From an uncultured Butyrivibrio sp. (lineage in GTDB: Bacteria > Bacillota > Clostridia > Lachnospirales > Lachnospiraceae), in the NCBI GenBank assembly GCA_945928575.1, contig CAMENP010000001.1:62001-126000 (forward strand): a DNA stretch of 64,000 nt, read 5' to 3'. Positions within the stretch are counted from its first letter, which is position 1. The number at the start of each line of letters is the position of its first letter. Position numbers and translations under genes: made by a program. The notes under the pieces were generated by a model that saw only the letters and a list, made by a program, of their open reading frames with translations, was not told where the DNA came from and ran no database searches. Positions 43,441 through 52,080 of the stretch are shown piece after piece.

Positions 43441-44061
43441 TTGAAGAAATTAGACATTGTAAAGAAAAATAATGCATCTACAACCATAGGAGTGCTCGGT
43501 ACGGCGCATGGTGCGGGAGTCACACACCTGTCAGTCATGCTTGCGGTATTTATGACACTTGTAATGGGTAAATCCGTGGCACTGGCGGACATGAGCGGGA
43601 CAGACTGTTTACGGCAGGCAGGAATTATGCTGAAAAACAATTTTCGCAGAAAAAATAAGATTTTTAAGATGATTTCGATTTATGGACAGGCTGATGCCTC
43701 ATTGTTGTCAGAACTTATGTCAGAGAATTTCGAGTACATTATTGTTGACTTCGGTGTTGATTATCAGAAAAATTACGGACAATTCCTTATGTGTAAAGTA
43801 AAGCTTATAGTCGGAAATCTGAGTCTGTGGAAAATCCGTTATTATGTGGAATTCATGGCAATGACAAGTACGGTAAAGGGTATGGACAAATGGATATATC
43901 TTTCACCTTATCCGGACCCGGACGGTGAGAAATATTTCAGGAAAAATTTCAAAAAAGAAATACTTTCGGTGCCATGCACCCCCGACCCGCTGCATCTTGG
44001 CATGGATTCACTGGATTTTCTGCAGGATCTGGTAAGCAGATTTTATAAAGGATGGCGCTGA
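43441..44061 (+). CDS. MinD/CpaE-like P-loop protein with GxxHGxGVTH motif
   Basis: TTG start with GAGGAG upstream. The 206-residue protein opens with 'IGVLGTAHGAGVTHLSVMLA', a deviant Walker A in which the usual lysine is replaced by T-H, then 'VALADMSGTDCLRQAG' and 'YIIVDFGVDY', which resemble the Walker A' and switch strands of ParA/MinD-type ATPases. The C-terminal third of the preceding kinase gene carries a similar motif. Such variants occur in pilus- or secretion-linked proteins of clostridia, but no pilus genes are visible here. Activity is unproven. Confidence 0.75.
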   Translation: MKKLDIVKKNNASTTIGVLGTAHGAGVTHLSVMLAVFMTLVMGKSVALADMSGTDCLRQAGIMLKNNFRRKNKIFKMISIYGQADASLLSELMSENFEYIIVDFGVDYQKNYGQFLMCKVKLIVGNLSLWKIRYYVEFMAMTSTVKGMDKWIYLSPYPDPDGEKYFRKNFKKEILSVPCTPDPLHLGMDSLDFLQDLVSRFYKGWR

Positions 44062-44135
44062 TGAAAGGAATAATCAATATATCACAAATTGCACCAAAGC
44101 GCCGGAACGGAGGGCAGATTGTAAATGGAAAATGA
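44061..44135 (+). CDS. Possible 24-residue coupled small ORF
   Basis: ATG 44061 overlaps the stop of the P-loop gene (TGATG), which favours coupled translation. It encodes a basic 24-residue peptide starting MKGIINISQIAPKRRNGGQ and ends inside the next gene. It could be a real micro-gene, a coupling leader, or the stub of a longer deleted gene. No family recognised. Confidence 0.3.
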   Translation: MKGIINISQIAPKRRNGGQIVNGK

Positions 44136-44346
44136 AGATTACAGAGCAGCCCTGAAAGCGGAACTGCTGGGACTGAAAGAAAATGGAGTGAGCTTTTCTC
44201 TTAACGGCAAAATCGTTGAGCCGGGTGAACGCCTTGTAGATCAGCTGCTGACTGATAAGGACTGCACATATATGCGGAATTACCGTTTCAGAAACGGAAA
44301 AGTAGTAGCTATTGAGTTTGACCGTGTCAGACTGAGTGAATCATAA
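44125..44346 (+). CDS. Small conserved-looking protein of unknown function
   Basis: A 73-residue soluble protein with 'ELLGLKENGVSFSLNGKIVE' and 'YMRNYRFRNGKVVAIEFDRV', consistent with a small beta-rich fold. GGAGGG lies about 11 bases before the ATG. It closes the kinase/P-loop gene group and is followed by a weak hairpin (44363-44390). No signal peptide, membrane helix or catalytic motif. I do not recognise it. Confidence 0.65.
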   Translation: MENEDYRAALKAELLGLKENGVSFSLNGKIVEPGERLVDQLLTDKDCTYMRNYRFRNGKVVAIEFDRVRLSES

Positions 44347-44421
44347 CTCCCCTTTATGTTATGGCGCGGGCGGAATGATCTGCCCGTGTCATATGAAAGA
44401 ATATAAGCGGACATAAAACGA

Positions 44422-44451
44422 TTGAAGCACCGTGCCGATATGTGCTATAAT
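44422..44451 (+). promoter_or_regulatory. Promoter of the GH18 gene
   Basis: TTGAAG at 44422-44427 and TATAAT at 44446-44451, 18-base spacer, about 38 bases before the ATG. Confidence 0.65.
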
Positions 44452-44489
44452 TAGTATCAATACTAATGAACAATATGGAGCACATATAA

Positions 44490-46355
44490 ATGGCAGATGA
44501 CAGAAAGTTCACTAACAACAGTGACACGGATGATTATATTTTTGACGATGAGGATGATCTCTCATTAGAAGAAATCGAACTTAATGAAGAGGATGACGGA
44601 TATAAGAACGGTACACCCGACAATACAGAACCGTCCGGAGGCGGGAGAAAAGGCCGCCGTGCATATATTATACGAGTTGCGGTAATTGCGGCAATTGTTC
44701 TTGTTCTTGTGGCGGCCGGTATAATGATAGAGCGTCTTGTTCCGAATAAGAAAGCGGTCGACCTCAATGAATATTACAGAACATCTGTCGGAAATGCTCT
44801 TATATATAATTATGACATAACGGAATACAGTTCTCTTGTGGTTGATGGCCATTATTATGCTGAACTGGATTTTTACATTAATGATATTACGGATAAATTC
44901 TATTATGACAGCGATAATAAGAGTGTTATATACACTACTCCGACGAGCATATATACTGTAAAATCAGGAGATAAATCTTACGATTGCGATGGCAGCAGTA
45001 CAAGCCTGACATACGACCCGGTTGTCATAAATGATGACATTGTATATATGTCGGTTGAATATGCGGCGTCGCTGGAGGCATTTACATACGAGATATATGA
45101 GAATCCACAGAGACTTGCGATAATATCGGATGGAACGCAGAATACGGTGGTAAGCCTCAAGAATAAAGCGGTTATAAGAGATAAAGCTTCGGTTAAAGGT
45201 GCTGTTTTTGAAAAAGCATCCGATAATACCGATACGGTGTGGTGCGCAGACGGTGCATCAAGGGACGGATGGCTTGGGGTCATGACTTCCGACGGACGGC
45301 ATGGTTACGTTAAGTCATCATATGCAGATGTTACAGACACATCCAAAGAATATAACTCTGGACATGAGAGCGCAGAGTACACATCGATACATAAGGATTA
45401 CGATATCGTGATGGTATGGCATGCAGTGTATGCGGAGTCCGATAATAATAATATCCGGTCACTGCTTGATGAGACCAAGGGAGTGACGACGGTTTCTCCG
45501 ACATGGTATAAGGTTACGGATGCTGCCGGAAATATAAGCTCGATGGCAGACTGGGATTATATAAGTACCGTTCATGATGCCGGAATGGAAATCTGGCCGC
45601 TTATAAGCGATTTTACATCAGTCGATGCGGATGCCGGCTGGGATGAGGCAAAGCTTTTTGCCAATACCGCATCACGAAGGAATCTGATATCCAATATTAT
45701 TAATGAAATTAAGACATATGGATATGACGGAATAAATATCGATTTTGAAAAAGTACCGTCTGACTCGGCAGTGGATTACAGACAGTTCATACGCGAGCTT
45801 TCAATAGAATGCCGTAAAGCAGGAGTGGTATTTTCGCTGGATAATTATGTCCCGCGTCCTTACAATGCGCAATATAGCAGAGCCGTTCAGGCGGAATGCG
45901 CCGATTATGTGATCGTTATGGGATATGATGAGCATTATGCCGGAGGCGATGAAGCAGGCTCGGTTGCATCAATTGATTTCGTGACCGACGGAATAGACGG
46001 AACACTTAAAGAGGTTCCGAAAGAAAAATTAATCAACGCACTCCCTTTTTACACACGTTTGTGGATGGAATCCACAGATGAGAACGGTAATGTCAAACTG
46101 TCTTCAAAGACATATTCGATGCAGGGGGCACTTGACATTGTTGCGGAACTTGGAACCGGAATGGAATGGGATGAAGATGTAGCACAATACGTGGCATTCG
46201 GAGAGGTTGACGGCGTAAAGTACAGCATCTGGCTTGAAGAGGATGAATCGATCAAAGCAAAAATGAAAGTCATAAAAGACCGCGGACTTGCGGGAGTCTC
46301 GGGATGGTGCCTCGGAATGGAAAAACCGTCCGTCTGGGATGTTATAACAGAATAG
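44490..46355 (+). CDS. Membrane-anchored GH18 glycosidase with SH3b domain
   Basis: A 621-residue protein: acidic cytoplasmic N-terminus, membrane helix at about 56-80, a copper-amine-oxidase-N-like/SH3b region (about 100-285, with 'RDKASVKGAVFEKA' and 'GWLGVMTSDGRHGYVKSSY'), and a C-terminal GH18 barrel (about 305-620). The catalytic motif is 'DGINIDFEKV' near residue 412, whose Glu is the acid. It belongs with YaaH/YdhD-type enzymes that act on peptidoglycan, often the spore cortex. The neighbour is the CwlD-like amidase, supporting a cell-wall role. Confidence 0.9.
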   Translation: MADDRKFTNNSDTDDYIFDDEDDLSLEEIELNEEDDGYKNGTPDNTEPSGGGRKGRRAYIIRVAVIAAIVLVLVAAGIMIERLVPNKKAVDLNEYYRTSVGNALIYNYDITEYSSLVVDGHYYAELDFYINDITDKFYYDSDNKSVIYTTPTSIYTVKSGDKSYDCDGSSTSLTYDPVVINDDIVYMSVEYAASLEAFTYEIYENPQRLAIISDGTQNTVVSLKNKAVIRDKASVKGAVFEKASDNTDTVWCADGASRDGWLGVMTSDGRHGYVKSSYADVTDTSKEYNSGHESAEYTSIHKDYDIVMVWHAVYAESDNNNIRSLLDETKGVTTVSPTWYKVTDAAGNISSMADWDYISTVHDAGMEIWPLISDFTSVDADAGWDEAKLFANTASRRNLISNIINEIKTYGYDGINIDFEKVPSDSAVDYRQFIRELSIECRKAGVVFSLDNYVPRPYNAQYSRAVQAECADYVIVMGYDEHYAGGDEAGSVASIDFVTDGIDGTLKEVPKEKLINALPFYTRLWMESTDENGNVKLSSKTYSMQGALDIVAELGTGMEWDEDVAQYVAFGEVDGVKYSIWLEEDESIKAKMKVIKDRGLAGVSGWCLGMEKPSVWDVITE

Positions 46356-46402
46356 AATATATCAGGCCATGGCAGAATAAAATATATTGAGATAATATCG
46401 GG

Positions 46403-47155
46403 ATGTATTTTATGATAAACAGAAAAACACTGGATATTGCCATGGCCGTTCTTTTTATAGCAGGGGTTATATGCGCTGTGGTATTCGGATTGATCCCTTC
46501 GGCGAAGAAAGCCGGCGAGGTACTTGGCACTTCGGTTAAACCGGCAGCTATGAATGAAAACGGACATCCGCCTGACAAAATCAATATTGTGATCGACCCG
46601 GGACATGGCGGAATAGATCCGGGTAAGATAGGCGTATCCGGAAGCAGTGAGCGAGAAGTGAATCTGGCTATAAGCATGATAACCGGAGAGATGCTTACGG
46701 AGCGGGGGTACAATGTTTTTTTTACGAGGAATGATGATAATGGCCTGTACGATGAGAGCGATGTTAATAAGAAAGCTGCAGACATGAGAAAAAGATGCGC
46801 TATTATTGAGGAGGCAGATGCGGACGTGGTAATAAGCATTCACCAGAACAGTTTTACCGACAGTGATGTGTGTGGTGCACAGGTGTTTTATTATACACAT
46901 TCGGCCGAAGGAAAGAAACTGGCAGGCATTATGCAGGAATCTTTCAAGGAGTTTGTTGATCCCGGAAATGCGAGAGAGTGCAAAGCCAATGATTCATATT
47001 ATATGCTGATTCATACACCGTGCCCTACGGTTATTGCGGAATGCGGTTTTTTAAGCAATCCAAAAGAAGAGGAACAGCTCAATGACAATGCTTACAGGAA
47101 CAAAATAGCGCTTGCCATTACGGAGGCTGTGGAAAAGTATTTTGGCAATAAATAG
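46403..47155 (+). CDS. cwlD: N-acetylmuramoyl-L-alanine amidase, CwlD-like
   Basis: A 250-residue amidase_3 protein with an N-terminal signal anchor (about 8-28). Zinc ligands are visible as His in 'IDPGHGGIDPG', Glu in 'SEREVNLA' and His in 'SIHQNSF', and the catalytic Glu in 'VIAECGFLSN'. CwlD-type enzymes cleave stem peptides from cortex muramic acid to allow muramic-delta-lactam formation. The length and signal-anchor layout fit CwlD, but other amidase_3 roles in wall turnover are possible. Confidence 0.85.
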   Translation: MYFMINRKTLDIAMAVLFIAGVICAVVFGLIPSAKKAGEVLGTSVKPAAMNENGHPPDKINIVIDPGHGGIDPGKIGVSGSSEREVNLAISMITGEMLTERGYNVFFTRNDDNGLYDESDVNKKAADMRKRCAIIEEADADVVISIHQNSFTDSDVCGAQVFYYTHSAEGKKLAGIMQESFKEFVDPGNARECKANDSYYMLIHTPCPTVIAECGFLSNPKEEEQLNDNAYRNKIALAITEAVEKYFGNK

Positions 47156-47224
47156 CTTTAATTGACTTTGACTTTTATTAATAGTAAAATAAATGCACAT
47201 ACTTATAACAGAGAAGATGAATTT

Positions 47225-48280
47225 ATGGATACAATAATTGAGAAAATAACAGGCGATGCCGCAAAGGACAATACCATATTGGAAGAAGCGGCACGGATTA
47301 TAAAGCGAGGAGGGCTCGTAGCATTCCCGACGGAGACAGTATACGGACTTGGCGGAGATGCTTTTGATGCCGACGCCGCGCGTAAAATATACGCGGCCAA
47401 AGGCAGACCGTCGGATAATCCGTTGATAGTCCATATAGCACATGTGGAAGATATGAAAGATCTGTCCGATGATATACCGAATATGGCATATGAGATTGCT
47501 GATAAGTTCTGGCCGGGACCGCTTACGATGATTGTACCGAAGAATGATAAGGTTCCGTCAACCGTTACAGGCGGACTCAATACGGTGGCAATACGGCTTC
47601 CGTCCGATGAGACAGCCAGACGTTTTATAGAGCTTTCGGGGACGTATATTGCCGCTCCGAGTGCCAATCTTTCAGGCAGACCAAGTCCTACCAAAGCTTC
47701 CCATGTAACGGAGGATTTAGCCGGCAGAATAGATATGATCATAGATGGCGGAGATATAGAAATCGGACTGGAATCGACAATAGTGGATCTTACGGGTGAT
47801 GTTCCGGTTATTTTAAGGCCGGGATATATTACCAGGGAGATGTTAACCGAAGCTGTCGGTGAAGTCAGACTGGATCCGGCGCTTATGACAGGTGTTGCGT
47901 CCGATGTTAAGCCTAAGGCGCCGGGGATGAAATACAGACATTATGCTCCCCGCGCTGAAATGACGGTAATAGAAGGAAGCCGTGAAGCTGTTGGCAATAA
48001 GCTCCATGAACTTGCAAAGGAAGCCGCATCATCGGGACAGAAAGTAGGAGTAATGGTTTCGGATGAGCTGGCACATGATTTTGATTTTGCATATGTGGTA
48101 AAGCTCGGCAGACATGATGATGAAGAGGCAATAGCAAAGCATTTGTTTGATGCATTAAGACGGTTTGACGATGAACAGGTAGATATAATTTTTGCGGAAG
48201 CTTTTTCGCAGGAAGGACTCGGCCAGGCTGTTATGAACAGGCTTTTAAAGGCAGCGGGCCAGAGGCTGATTCATGTCTGA
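47225..48280 (+). CDS. L-threonylcarbamoyladenylate synthase (Sua5/TsaC)
   Basis: Start taken at ATG 47225 (MDTIIEKITG); the ORF upstream is unlike the family. The 351-residue protein has the YrdC fold ('GGLVAFPTETVYGLGGDAFD', 'KGRPSDNPLIVHI', 'FWPGPLTMI', 'PSANLSGRPSPT') followed by a Sua5 C-terminal domain ('PKAPGMKYRHYAPRAEM'). It makes threonylcarbamoyl-AMP for the t6A37 modification of tRNA. The longer, Sua5-type form is usual in this phylum. Its end is close to the next gene (19 bases). Confidence 0.95.
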   Translation: MDTIIEKITGDAAKDNTILEEAARIIKRGGLVAFPTETVYGLGGDAFDADAARKIYAAKGRPSDNPLIVHIAHVEDMKDLSDDIPNMAYEIADKFWPGPLTMIVPKNDKVPSTVTGGLNTVAIRLPSDETARRFIELSGTYIAAPSANLSGRPSPTKASHVTEDLAGRIDMIIDGGDIEIGLESTIVDLTGDVPVILRPGYITREMLTEAVGEVRLDPALMTGVASDVKPKAPGMKYRHYAPRAEMTVIEGSREAVGNKLHELAKEAASSGQKVGVMVSDELAHDFDFAYVVKLGRHDDEEAIAKHLFDALRRFDDEQVDIIFAEAFSQEGLGQAVMNRLLKAAGQRLIHV

Positions 48281-48299
48281 CATATCGGGAGGAGACTGC

Positions 48300-48758
48300 A
48301 TGAAATACAACAAAGTCATTTTTGTGTGTGAAGATAATACATGCCAGAGCCCTGCAGCCGCAGCTATTATGAAGAGCATTAACCGCTCGGAGGAACTTGA
48401 GATCGAATCGAGAGGGCTTGTTGTTCTTTTTGCGGAACCATATAATCCCAAAGCTGCATCATTGCTCAGAACCAAGGGTATAATATTAGAAAATGGAGAA
48501 ACTGCGCAGCTGGGTGTGAAGGATTTCGGCGATGATGTTCTTATACTTGCGCTCAATAAAACCGTTAAAGGCAAATTACAAGATGGATTTGGCGATGTAC
48601 CGAATGTGTACACTGTGAAGGAATTTGCGGGCGGTAACGGGGAAGACATTCCCGATCCTTACGGGGCAGATATGGAGACATACGTAAATTTCTGCAATAT
48701 ACTTGAAAAATGGGTAAGACGGGCGGAAGACCGGTTATATGCCATTAATATACAATAA
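48300..48758 (+). CDS. Low-molecular-weight phosphatase-like protein lacking the catalytic arginine
   Basis: Start at ATG 48300, after GGGAGGAG (48288-48295). The 152-residue protein is a LMW protein-tyrosine-phosphatase fold. In the phosphate loop Cys10 is present, but the invariant Arg of C-x5-R is Gln16 ('VCEDNTCQSP'). The 'DIPDPYGAD' loop with the general acid Asp is kept. Loss of the Arg should abolish normal catalysis. It lies between sua5 and rpiB, the usual place of ywlE-like genes. It could be an inactive phospho-binding protein. Confidence 0.88.
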   Translation: MKYNKVIFVCEDNTCQSPAAAAIMKSINRSEELEIESRGLVVLFAEPYNPKAASLLRTKGIILENGETAQLGVKDFGDDVLILALNKTVKGKLQDGFGDVPNVYTVKEFAGGNGEDIPDPYGADMETYVNFCNILEKWVRRAEDRLYAINIQ

Positions 48759-48781
48759 GATACCGACAGGAAGGAGAAATT

Positions 48782-49213
48782 ATGAAAGTAGCATTAGGTT
48801 CAGACCATGGCGGATTTGACCTGAAACAGGCCGTAATTGAACATCTTAAAGAAAGAGGAACGGAATACAAGGATTTTGGCTGTTATGACAAATCATCCTG
48901 CGATTATCCCGTATATGGACGCGCGGCAGCCGAAGCGGTTGCGTCAGGCGAATTCGACAGAGGAATTGTAATATGTACAACCGGAATCGGAATTTCGATA
49001 ACTGCCAACAAGGTCAAAGGTATCAGATGTGCGCTCTGCACCAGTGAGGATCTTGCAAAGATGACAAGACTTCATAACGATGCCAATATGCTGGCACTTG
49101 GGGCGTCTGCTGTATCACCGGAACTTGCGTGCAGAATCGTGGATGTATTTCTTGATACGGAATTCAGTAATGAAGAGAGACATATAAGACGAATTAATCT
49201 CATAGAAGAGTGA
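48782..49213 (+). CDS. rpiB: Ribose-5-phosphate isomerase B
   Basis: A 143-residue RpiB/LacAB family isomerase: 'GSDHGGFDLKQAVIEHL' at the start and 'VICTTGIGISITANKVKGIR', which carries the catalytic Cys. 'TRLHNDANMLALGA' completes the signature. It interconverts ribulose-5-phosphate and ribose-5-phosphate. AAGGAG precedes the ATG. The order sua5, phosphatase-like, rpiB, ATP synthase is common in Firmicutes. Confidence 0.96.
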   Translation: MKVALGSDHGGFDLKQAVIEHLKERGTEYKDFGCYDKSSCDYPVYGRAAAEAVASGEFDRGIVICTTGIGISITANKVKGIRCALCTSEDLAKMTRLHNDANMLALGASAVSPELACRIVDVFLDTEFSNEERHIRRINLIEE

Positions 49214-49216
49214 TTC

Positions 49217-49240
49217 CCAACATTTTTGAACAAATGTTGG
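49217..49240 (+). terminator. Hairpin after rpiB
   Basis: CCAACATTT pairs with AAATGTTGG. Lacks a T run on the plus strand, so termination before the ATP synthase operon may be weak. Confidence 0.5.
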
Positions 49241-49310
49241 TACAAATCGCACAAAAAATAATAGCTTTTTACTTGAAAATCAGTTATAATTTTCAGAAAG
49301 GGCGGTTTGT

Positions 49311-49580
49311 ATGAAAAATACCGGAAAAATTTTCAAAAACCTTGCACTTATAACCCAGCTCGGACTTCAGGTTATGGTTCCGATCGCATTATGTGTTGCG
49401 ATAGGAGTTGTAATAGATAATCATTTCGGAACGTACTGGGTGATCCCGCTTATGATAATTGGAATGTTGGCGGGAGGACGTAATGCGTACAGGCTTGCGA
49501 TGGCATCTGCCAAAGATGACGAGAAAGAGGACTCAGATAATAGAGACGGAAGGAAAGATATCGATGGAAGACAAAGATAA
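49311..49580 (+). CDS. atpZ: AtpZ/AtpI family protein
   Basis: An 89-residue protein with two membrane helices ('LALITQLGLQVMVPIALCVA' and the 'VIPLMIIGMLAGGRNAYRL' hairpin) and a charged tail. AtpZ proteins, with AtpI, act in ion supply to or assembly of the F0 ring in several bacteria. First gene of the ATP synthase operon. Its last 17 bases overlap the start of atpI. Confidence 0.85.
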   Translation: MKNTGKIFKNLALITQLGLQVMVPIALCVAIGVVIDNHFGTYWVIPLMIIGMLAGGRNAYRLAMASAKDDEKEDSDNRDGRKDIDGRQR

Positions 49581-49956
49581 CTCCCGCGTACTGGCTCTGC
49601 TGATAGCAGGCATGCTTATATGGTTTGCCTTATTGTCGGTGCCGGTACTGCTTTTTACGTCGGATAAGCTCCGCTGTGAACTTGGACTTGCGGTCGGAAC
49701 GGCTGCGGGGATTGCGATGGCAGTGAGCATGAATATCAGTGCATCTAAGGTACTTTATATGGAGAACCACCAGTCATCATATCTGGCATGGCTCTCTGCG
49801 ATAAGACTTCTTGTGGTTGCGGCTTTAATTATTCTGTTTGGATTCACCGGATGGGTTAATGTCATTACCATGATAGCCGGGGTCTTCGGTCTGAAAATTT
49901 CAGTGTATATTAACCCTCTTTTACAAAGGGTTTTCCACAAAAAAATAAAAAAGTAG
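49564..49956 (+). CDS. atpI: ATP synthase subunit I
   Basis: Start at ATG 49564, inside the end of atpZ and after GGAAGGA; the upstream part of the longer ORF is out of keeping with the family. The 130-residue product has four membrane helices and a basic C-terminus. AtpI assists c-ring assembly. Position between atpZ and atpB is the reason for the assignment, since the family is poorly conserved. Confidence 0.8.
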   Translation: MEDKDNSRVLALLIAGMLIWFALLSVPVLLFTSDKLRCELGLAVGTAAGIAMAVSMNISASKVLYMENHQSSYLAWLSAIRLLVVAALIILFGFTGWVNVITMIAGVFGLKISVYINPLLQRVFHKKIKK

Positions 49957-49965
49957 GTGATAAGT

Positions 49966-50688
49966 GTGACACAACAGTTGTCAGGGATGATACTTGCGGA
50001 TGTTGATTTCTATATCAAAGGTCTGTTTAAGTATAATCTCTTTGGGCAGGAATTGTGGTTTACCACAACGCATGTCGGCCTGATAATTGTTACGATCGTG
50101 CTGTTGGTGCTGATGATTGTCGGACATCATAAGATTGTCCGCGCCAAGCCGGAGGACAAGCCTAAAGGTTTGCAGAATGTCCTCGAGATGGCAGTGTCGG
50201 CTGTTGACAACATGGTTGCTAGTATTATGGGAGAGAAAGGCAAAGGCTTCCGTAACTGGATATGTGCGGTTGCGATGTTCATTCTTTTCTGTAACATATC
50301 GGGTCTGTTCGGGCTTAGACCGCCGACGGCGGATTACGGCGTTACATTGCCGCTCGGACTTATAACATTTGCCCTTATCCAGATTAACGGCCTGCGGGCC
50401 AAGAAAATCCACCATATAACAAGTCTGTTCCAGCCAAGTCCGATACTTTTCCCGATTAATCTTATCGGTGAAATAGCGGTGCCGCTTTCGCTGTCGCTGC
50501 GACTGTTCGGAAATATAATGTCGGGAACAATTCTTATGGGACTTTTGTATGGACTGCTACCTGCGGCATTGAAAGTAGGAATTCCGGCAGTAATACATGT
50601 ATACTGCGATATTTTTTCGGGAGCGATACAGACATATGTATTCTGTATGCTCACAATGGTTTATATTAACGACAAAATAAGTGATTAA
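49966..50688 (+). CDS. atpB: ATP synthase F0 subunit a
   Basis: I prefer the GTG at 49966, nine bases after TAGGTGA overlapping the atpI stop, over the GTG at 49957. The 240-residue protein has the subunit a core with the essential Arg in 'LSLRLFGNIMSGTILMGLL', and 'YCDIFSGAIQTYVFCMLTM' near the C-terminus. It forms the ion half-channels facing the c-ring. Confidence 0.96.
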   Translation: MTQQLSGMILADVDFYIKGLFKYNLFGQELWFTTTHVGLIIVTIVLLVLMIVGHHKIVRAKPEDKPKGLQNVLEMAVSAVDNMVASIMGEKGKGFRNWICAVAMFILFCNISGLFGLRPPTADYGVTLPLGLITFALIQINGLRAKKIHHITSLFQPSPILFPINLIGEIAVPLSLSLRLFGNIMSGTILMGLLYGLLPAALKVGIPAVIHVYCDIFSGAIQTYVFCMLTMVYINDKISD

Positions 50689-50695
50689 ATTCTAG

Positions 50696-50971
<276 letters not shown>

Positions 50972-51011
50972 TATGAAATTTGCAGCTAAGAAAAGGGAGG
51001 CGATTTAGACC

Positions 51012-51527
51012 ATGGAAAGAATTTTTAACCTGGACCCGCAGCTTTTGCAGGACGCCTTATTCCTGGCAGTTAATATATTTATTTTATTTGTGGCAGGTTC
51101 ATATCTGCTTTATAATCCGGTCCGTAATCTCCTTAAGAAGAGACAGGATATGGTGCAGGCCGACATAGATGCCGCACGCAAGGATAAAGAAGATGCCGCC
51201 GCATTGAAATCTGAATACGATGCCAAAATAAAAACTGCAGATAAAGATGCAGACGCAATATTGGCAGAGGCGCGCAAGAAAGCGACAGCCAGAGAGCAGC
51301 AGATAGTTGAGGAAGCTAAGACAGAGGCATCCAGAATAATTGAGAGAGCAGGAGTCGAGGCGGAACTCGAGAAGAAGCGTGTATCTGATGAAGTGAAGAA
51401 AGAAATGATCGCCGTGGCCGCAGCCATGGCAGGCAAGGTCGTATCCAAGTCAATGGATGCGGACATCCAGGATTCACTTGTTGAGGAGACACTTAATGAA
51501 ATGGGTGAAGAGACATGGCAAAGCTAG
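51012..51527 (+). CDS. atpF: ATP synthase F0 subunit b
   Basis: A 171-residue subunit with one N-terminal membrane helix (about 11-32) followed by a long charged helix ('RKDKEDAAALKSEYDAKIK' and similar), the peripheral stator stalk. AAGGGAGG lies before the ATG. Its 3' end overlaps atpH by 13 bases. Confidence 0.95.
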   Translation: MERIFNLDPQLLQDALFLAVNIFILFVAGSYLLYNPVRNLLKKRQDMVQADIDAARKDKEDAAALKSEYDAKIKTADKDADAILAEARKKATAREQQIVEEAKTEASRIIERAGVEAELEKKRVSDEVKKEMIAVAAAMAGKVVSKSMDADIQDSLVEETLNEMGEETWQS

Positions 51528-52060
51528 TGGAGGCAACTTACGGTGAAGCTTTGTATGAACTGGCTGTTTCAAATAATATAACGGACGGGCTTTACGAGGA
51601 GGCAGTTGTCCTGTTGGATATATTTGAGACGGACAGCGAACTTATGGCTCTTTTGAATCACCCTAAGATTGTCAGGGAAGACAGGATTTCGATAATTGAA
51701 AACAGCATAGGTAAATTTGTGTCAAAGGAAATGACAGGTTTTCTTGTGACCATTGCAGAAAAGGACAGGTGCAGGTACATTCCGGCCACGCTCAAGTTTT
51801 TTATTGATCGTATCAAAGAATACAAAGAAATCGGTACGGCATATGTTACCACACCTTATGAACTTTCGGATGCAATGAAGTCAAAGGTTGAGAAGAGACT
51901 TCTTGAGACCACGGACTATAGTCAGATTGACATAAATTACAATGTCGATGAAAGCCTGATCGGAGGAATGGTAATCCGTATCGGAGACCGTGTAATCGAC
52001 AGCAGTATTAAACATAAGCTTGCGGATCTTACGCGTATGCTTAACAAAATAGATGTGTAG
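51515..52060 (+). CDS. atpH: ATP synthase F1 subunit delta
   Basis: A 181-residue protein of the OSCP/delta family, beginning '[18 protein letters not shown]' and ending with the '[19 protein letters not shown]' signature. It links the stator stalk to the alpha subunits. Starts inside the end of atpF. Confidence 0.95.
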   Translation: MAKLVEATYGEALYELAVSNNITDGLYEEAVVLLDIFETDSELMALLNHPKIVREDRISIIENSIGKFVSKEMTGFLVTIAEKDRCRYIPATLKFFIDRIKEYKEIGTAYVTTPYELSDAMKSKVEKRLLETTDYSQIDINYNVDESLIGGMVIRIGDRVIDSSIKHKLADLTRMLNKIDV

Positions 52061-52080
52061 AAGGAAGGTGTAACATCTTC

